The notes under the pieces: generated by a model
What the model saw: the letters and a program-made list of their open reading frames with translations, nothing else
Database searches by the model: none
What the model was told of the DNA's origin: nothing
NCBI GenBank assembly: GCA_022565135.1
Contig: JADFKA010000002.1
Coordinates: 1-25,990, forward strand
Source of the DNA: Pseudomonadota bacterium
GTDB lineage: Bacteria > Pseudomonadota > Gammaproteobacteria > Steroidobacterales > Woeseiaceae
Reading direction: 5' to 3'
DNA length: 25,990 nt
Shown here: positions 21,772 to 25,990 of the stretch, piece by piece
Layout of the letters: each line of letters starts with the position of its first letter
Numbering within the stretch: position 1 is the stretch's first letter
Made by a program: the position numbers and the translations under genes

Positions 21772-23112
21772 ATGAACGAGGCGACGGACACGATTGTTGC
21801 GGCGGCGACGCCGCCAGGCACGGGGGGTATCGGCATCGTGCGCATTTCCGGCCCCGCCGCCGAACAAATTGCGCGCGGGATGCTCGGCAGCTTGCCCGAA
21901 CCGCGTATGGCTACCCATCGGATATTTCGTGGCGCCGACGGCAGCGAGCTTGACTCCGGCATCGCGCTGTACTTTCCGGGGCCGGCGTCGTTCACGGGCG
22001 AAACGGTCATAGAGCTTCATGGGCACGGCGGGCCCGTCGTGATTTCGCTGCTGGTTGGCGCGGCCGTTGAGCTGGGCGCGCGGCCGGCGGAACCCGGAGA
22101 ATTTACGAAGCGGGCGTTTCTCAACGATAAGATTGATCTTGCGCAGGCTGAGGCTGTAGCGGACCTAATCGGCAGTGGTACTGAACAAGCGGCACGGGCC
22201 GCCTTGCGCTCATTGTCGGGCGTGTTTTCTTCCGCGATCGAGCAAACGGCTGAACAATTAACGCAGCTACGCATGCAGGTTGAGGCAGCGATTGATTTCC
22301 CCGAGGAAGAGATTGATTTCCTTGCCGACGAGGATTTGCAGGCTGGGATCGCGCGGTGTGCAGAGACGTTCGCCAAGCTGTTGTCGCAGACGAGAAACGG
22401 GCGCGTACTCAGGGACGGCTACCGCGTCGTCATCGTCGGCAAACCCAATGCGGGCAAGTCGAGCCTGATGAACCGGTTGAGCGGCGAAGATACGGCAATT
22501 GTTACCGAGATTGCCGGCACGACCCGAGACATCCTGCGAGAACAAATCAGCATCGATGGGCTGGCGGTCGAGCTCGTCGATACGGCGGGGCTGCGCGAGA
22601 ATCCGGATCAAATCGAGGCTGAGGGCATGCGACGGGCCCGAGCGGCCATCACCAGTGCGGACGCGGTGCTTTGGATCCAGGATGCTACCGAGGCGGAGGT
22701 GACGGACATCGGCGAAGACATAGGCGCGGGCGTCTCGGTAACGATTGTGCGCAACAAGATCGATCTGACCAATGAGCGCGCCGGCGTCGACCCGGATAAG
22801 GACGCGGTCATTCGCCTGTCGGCAAAGACAGGAGACGGCATCGATGTGCTGCGCACCCGCTTGCGCGAGCTTGCCGGGTACAAAGATCTCGGCGCGGGCG
22901 CGTTCACGGCAAGACAGCGCCACGTCGAGGCGTTGAATCGAGCTGCGGCGCACTTCGATTCCGGAAAGCGGGCACTCGAGGAGCGACACGCCGGGGAGAT
23001 TCTTGCCGAAGAGTTACGGCTTGCGCACCAGGCGCTGGGAGAGATAACAGGTGCGACATCTTCTGACGACCTGCTCGGGCGAATATTCTCCGAATTTTGT
23101 ATCGGCAAGTGA
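21772..23112 (+). CDS. mnmE: tRNA uridine-5-carboxymethylaminomethyl synthesis GTPase MnmE (TrmE)
   Basis: 446 residues. With MnmG it modifies the wobble uridine of several tRNAs. The N-terminal formyl-THF-binding domain starts DTIVAAATPPGTGGIGIVRISGP and contains YFPGPASFTGE. The inserted G domain has G1 GKPNAGKSS (about 223-231), G2 GTTRD, G3 DTAG and G4 NKID. The C-terminus is FCIGK, with the invariant cysteine used for modification chemistry. It starts 72 bp after yidC, behind a possible structured leader and with no strong Shine-Dalgarno beyond GGTG. The next gene is on the opposite strand, so the mnmG-rsmG-parA-parB cluster that often follows is not adjacent here. Confidence 0.98.
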   Translation: MNEATDTIVAAATPPGTGGIGIVRISGPAAEQIARGMLGSLPEPRMATHRIFRGADGSELDSGIALYFPGPASFTGETVIELHGHGGPVVISLLVGAAVELGARPAEPGEFTKRAFLNDKIDLAQAEAVADLIGSGTEQAARAALRSLSGVFSSAIEQTAEQLTQLRMQVEAAIDFPEEEIDFLADEDLQAGIARCAETFAKLLSQTRNGRVLRDGYRVVIVGKPNAGKSSLMNRLSGEDTAIVTEIAGTTRDILREQISIDGLAVELVDTAGLRENPDQIEAEGMRRARAAITSADAVLWIQDATEAEVTDIGEDIGAGVSVTIVRNKIDLTNERAGVDPDKDAVIRLSAKTGDGIDVLRTRLRELAGYKDLGAGAFTARQRHVEALNRAAAHFDSGKRALEERHAGEILAEELRLAHQALGEITGATSSDDLLGRIFSEFCIGK

Positions 23113-23140
23113 GGTGGCGCGCGCACCCAGCTGCGTCTGG
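23113..23140. terminator. Terminator-like hairpins between convergent mnmE and M16 genes
   Basis: Two small stems stand back to back: GGTG/CACC (23113-23127) and CCAG-CTGCGT-CTGG (23127-23140). They occupy almost the whole 36-bp gap between two convergent genes. No T-tract follows on either strand, so this is a weak candidate. Confidence 0.25.
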
Positions 23141-23148
23141 CCAAGAAT

Positions 23149-24549
23149 TCAGGGGCGAAAGCGCGGCGTGGTAATCGATATTTCGGTTACCGGCCCGTAT
23201 TTCGTGATGGCCTCGCGAATGAGCTCGGCGTCGCCCAATAACACGAAAACGAGGTCATCGAGGGCCGGGTACACGTCATTGATGACAGTGGTAATGATCT
23301 CGTCGTCGGCGTCGGCGACAGCCGCCCCGTAATCGTCGATGTAAGACACATCAAGATTCATATGCTCGAGCTGCGTCAGGATGCCGGCAAGCTGCGAGGC
23401 AGTTTCAAGGCGCGGTGGGAACTGGCCGAGAATGTAGTTCTTGGCCGACTGGATCATCTCGCTGTCGATGCCGGAGGCGCGAAGATCGCTGAGCACGCCG
23501 AGCGCCATATCGATTGCCGCAACCGTTGAGTCAGTCTTTGTGTAGGAATAAATCGCGACTGAACCCGGTTGTGACGACCGCGTGAGAATCGATCTTGCGC
23601 CATAAGTGAGTCCGGATTTAATGCGCAGCTCGGTGTTCAGCATCGATGTAAACCAGCCGCCGAATACGGTATTGGCAATATCGAGCTCGGCACGCTGAGG
23701 ATAATCGATCGCGACGCCAACGCTGGCTATCCAGAAATAGGTCTGTGTGGCACCAGGCTTGTCGACCAGCAAAACTCGGCGGCCGGTCTGCGGAACAGGC
23801 GCGTCAACATCGATTAATACGGCAGCCGCTTTGTGCCAGTCACCGAAGGCGGATGTGAGGTTCTTTTTCATCGCGGCGGAATCGAAGTCGCCTGCAACTG
23901 CGATAATCAATCGATCTGCGCCAATGTAATCGCGGTAGTAGCCAAGCAAATCACGATGTTTGATTTTGCCGAGAGATTCCTCGCTGCCGGAAGCCGGATT
24001 CCCATACGGGTGATCGCCAAACAAGAACGCGTTGCCGTAAATCGGTACGAGGGCGCCGAGGCGGGAGTCTTTTGCTGCGCGGATGAAATTGATCAAGCGC
24101 TTGCGGAGCTTGTCCATCTCTGCAGCGTCCAGCGCGGGCCGCCGCAGCATGTCGGCGAGCAGCTCGACCATCAGGTCCGCGTCGTCGGCTAGAAACTCAC
24201 CGGAAATCGTGATGGCTTCAAGTTCCCCGTTAGCTACAAGCTCACCCCCAACGGCGGCGACGGTTTCTGCAAATTCGGCGGCGCCCCGGTCGCCGGCGCC
24301 TTTTTCAAGCAAGCCCGCAAGCAAACCCGATAGGCCGGCCAGGCCCTCGGGGTCGCTGCTTGCGCCACCGCGAATGATTACCTCAACACCGATCAGCGGA
24401 ACGTCGTGTTTCTCGTGCAGCAAAATGACGGTGCCGTTGTCGAGCTCGATGCGCTCGAATTTCGGCAACACCATGCCCTGACCGCACGCGTCGGCGGTAA
24501 CCAATAGCGCAGCAGCCACGGCCAAAACAGAGCGGGCAGGAGGGTTCAT
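23149..24549 (-). CDS. M16-family peptidase-like protein, non-catalytic partner
   Basis: 466 residues. The N-terminus MNPPARSVLAVAAALLVTADA is a signal peptide, so the protein is exported. The M16 fold is clear (IELDNGTVILLHEKHDVPLIGVEV; GLSGLLAGLLEKGAG; later GLTYGARS), but the zinc motif HXXEH is replaced by GLLAG, removing both histidines and the glutamate. The C-domain R/Y substrate-holding region (LRIKSGLTYGARS) is kept. This division of labour (one subunit with zinc, one with the R/Y pair) is known for M16B heterodimers such as mitochondrial processing peptidase and some bacterial pairs. The start overlaps the stop of the catalytic M16 gene by ATGA (24546-24549), which supports a 1:1 complex. 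Confidence 0.92.
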   Translation of the reverse strand: MNPPARSVLAVAAALLVTADACGQGMVLPKFERIELDNGTVILLHEKHDVPLIGVEVIIRGGASSDPEGLAGLSGLLAGLLEKGAGDRGAAEFAETVAAVGGELVANGELEAITISGEFLADDADLMVELLADMLRRPALDAAEMDKLRKRLINFIRAAKDSRLGALVPIYGNAFLFGDHPYGNPASGSEESLGKIKHRDLLGYYRDYIGADRLIIAVAGDFDSAAMKKNLTSAFGDWHKAAAVLIDVDAPVPQTGRRVLLVDKPGATQTYFWIASVGVAIDYPQRAELDIANTVFGGWFTSMLNTELRIKSGLTYGARSILTRSSQPGSVAIYSYTKTDSTVAAIDMALGVLSDLRASGIDSEMIQSAKNYILGQFPPRLETASQLAGILTQLEHMNLDVSYIDDYGAAVADADDEIITTVINDVYPALDDLVFVLLGDAELIREAITKYGPVTEISITTPRFRP

Positions 24550-25990
24550 TCTTTTGTCTCCGTGGCGGGCGGCGAGCGCAGGATGCCGACCGTCATGTTG
24601 CTCGCCCGGAAAAATTTCGCAGCGACTTCGCGAAGATCATCGGCGCTGATTGCCCCGATCCGTTCGGGGAGCTTGAACAGCAGCTCGTAGTCACCGTTGA
24701 ACACCTCAAAGTTGCCCAACGCGGACGCCTTGCCGTTGATTGTCGCCAGACCCCGCCAAAAGTCGGCCAACAGAATATTCTGTGCTTTGCGGAGCTCAGC
24801 GTCAGTTACGCCGTCAACGGCGACGCGCTGCAATTCCTCGAGCATACGTTGCTCCACCGCCGCCGGATCGCTGCCCGGTGGCAGCGTCAGGTAGAAATAG
24901 GCCAGGCCGGGGTCGAAGCCTTCGTCCTGGTAGCCGCCGACCGAGATCACGGCTTGCTCCTCTTCGACGAGCAGGCGGTGCAGTCGAGACGAATCGCCAC
25001 CGACCAGTATATTGAGCAACAGGTTCAACGGTAGCGTCTCTGTATCCGTGGCGCTGCCCACATGAAATGCCATGTGCAGCAGCGGCGTTTGCGCTTCGGC
25101 CTCGACGATAATCCGGCGCATACCCTGTTGCTCTGGCTCGACAGTACGAATTTGCGCGGGCGGCTCTTGCGCAGGTATAGGCCCGAAGTATTTCTCGGCA
25201 AGGTCGAAAATTTCGCCGGGGGTCACGTCGCCCGTGAAAATCATCGTGCAGTTGTTCGGCGCGTAATAGGTGCGGAAATAACTGCTTAGATCTGCGGTGG
25301 TCCAGGCCTCGATATCGGAGGGCCAACCTATGACCGGAAACTGATAGGGGTGTGCGACAAACGCCGTGGCGTACATCTGTTCTGCAAGGCGCTCAAAATT
25401 GTCATCATCGACGCGGGTACGGCGCTCGGAGGAAACAACGCCGCGTTCGCTTTCGATGACGTCCGCATCGCTGGTCAGGTTTTGCAGGCGATCCGACTCC
25501 AGATCAAAAACTATGTCGAGCGCCGAACGCGGGAACCAGTCCTGGTATACCGTGATGTCGTGCGAAGTCCCGGCGTTGACACGGCCGCCCGCTGCCTGCA
25601 TAACGCGATCGAACTCTCCGGGTTCTCTATTCGAGGTGCCGTTGAACATCATGTGCTCGAAAAAATGTGACAGGCCGGTGATGCCCGGATACTCATTGCG
25701 GCCGCCCGCGCGCACGAAGTTGTACATGACGACATTGGGAATATCGTGATCAGGCCAGACGATAATCTTGAGTCCGTTGTCGAGCGTCAGGCTACGGATT
25801 TCCTCGGGCGCCGCCGCAGTGACCGGCCGTTCGCCTTGCGGTGTGCCAGGCACGAGAAACTCAAATTTCGGCAGCAAGCGCTCGCCAAAGACAGCGAGTA
25901 GGCCGAGCACGAGCAGGACGGCGACAGCGGCGTTGAGTTTTTGCCCGGTCTTGTAGACGAGGGACAGGGTTTGATCGACGTCGATGGCTG
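24546..25990 (-). CDS. M16-family zinc peptidase, catalytic subunit (5' end beyond window)
   Basis: The zinc motif HFFEH is intact in GITGLSHFFEHMMFNGT, and the third ligand is the Glu of SSERR. Counted from the GTG at 25910, the ligands are His82, His86 and Glu162, matching usual M16 spacing. Upstream of that GTG the frame stays open to the window edge and encodes DVDQTLSLVYKTGQKLN followed by the hydrophobic segment AAVAVLLVLGLLAVFG. The true start therefore probably lies outside the window, and the protein is exported or anchored by this segment. Downstream it overlaps the zinc-less partner by ATGA. Likely function is degradation of peptides in the periplasm; the substrate is unknown. Partial. 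Confidence 0.93.
   Translation of the reverse strand, partial: AIDVDQTLSLVYKTGQKLNAAVAVLLVLGLLAVFGERLLPKFEFLVPGTPQGERPVTAAAPEEIRSLTLDNGLKIIVWPDHDIPNVVMYNFVRAGGRNEYPGITGLSHFFEHMMFNGTSNREPGEFDRVMQAAGGRVNAGTSHDITVYQDWFPRSALDIVFDLESDRLQNLTSDADVIESERGVVSSERRTRVDDDNFERLAEQMYATAFVAHPYQFPVIGWPSDIEAWTTADLSSYFRTYYAPNNCTMIFTGDVTPGEIFDLAEKYFGPIPAQEPPAQIRTVEPEQQGMRRIIVEAEAQTPLLHMAFHVGSATDTETLPLNLLLNILVGGDSSRLHRLLVEEEQAVISVGGYQDEGFDPGLAYFYLTLPPGSDPAAVEQRMLEELQRVAVDGVTDAELRKAQNILLADFWRGLATINGKASALGNFEVFNGDYELLFKLPERIGAISADDLREVAAKFFRASNMTVGILRSPPATETKE

Noticed and set aside
1..25990. CRISPR arrays, prophage, insertion sequences, tRNA or rRNA genes, toxin-antitoxin or defence systems
   Set aside because: I saw no regularly spaced repeats, transposase or integrase motifs, tRNA cloverleaf with a T-loop, or defence-type domains. 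The window is core chromosome around the origin.

Overview
This window is the chromosomal replication-origin neighbourhood of a gammaproteobacterium of moderately high GC. The evidence is the order dnaA-dnaN-recF-gyrB on the minus strand, divergent from rpmH-rnpA-yidC-mnmE on the plus strand, together with a gamma-type GyrB carrying the long C-terminal insertion, an alpha2beta2 glycyl-tRNA synthetase (glyQ/glyS), and a glnA-ntrB-ntrC nitrogen operon with a sigma54 promoter. The abundance of exported metallopeptidases (M28, M13, a paired M16) would suit a marine or sediment heterotroph of a Woeseia/Steroidobacter/Xanthomonas-like lineage. That placement is inference, not something I can prove from the sequence.

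Layout from left to right. Bases 1-3155 (minus): the nitrogen regulon glnA, a DUF4124 secreted protein, ntrB, and the first 12 codons of ntrC. Bases 3156-3712 form a 557-bp regulatory gap. On the glnA side it holds a sigma54 -24/-12 promoter, an IHF site and two NtrC enhancer sites; on the glyQ side it holds two structured repeat elements. Bases 3713-9202 (plus): glyQ-glyS, a PlsC-type acyltransferase and an M28 peptidase. Bases 9203-9326: a convergent gap with another copy of the repeat. Bases 9327-15285 (minus): M13 peptidase, DUF6491-like lipoprotein, membrane-anchored GST-like protein and gyrB. Bases 15447-19179 (minus): recF, dnaN and dnaA, with the probable oriC between dnaN and dnaA and two parS-like sites inside recF. 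Bases 19415-23112 (plus): rpmH, rnpA, yidC and mnmE. Bases 23149-25990 (minus): two overlapping M16 peptidase genes, one lacking the zinc motif and one catalytic; the catalytic one runs off the right edge.

How the genes work together. DnaA binding at the boxes next to its own gene would start replication, DnaN is the clamp, RecF acts in gap repair, GyrB handles supercoiling, and the parS sites would recruit ParB for origin segregation. NtrB/NtrC sense nitrogen status and activate the sigma54 promoter of glnA. The peptidases process envelope or imported peptides.

Most of the window is conventional core genome and I see no defence island, prophage, CRISPR array, IS element or tRNA. The signals most worth a second look are: a small family of structured intergenic repeats with a conserved 20-nt motif but differing, self-complementary arms; parS-like sites embedded in recF codons; a possible three-way-junction RNA in the mnmE leader; the absence of yidD; and two genes (ntrB, rnpA) without a usable canonical start codon, which may be real or may be sequence errors.
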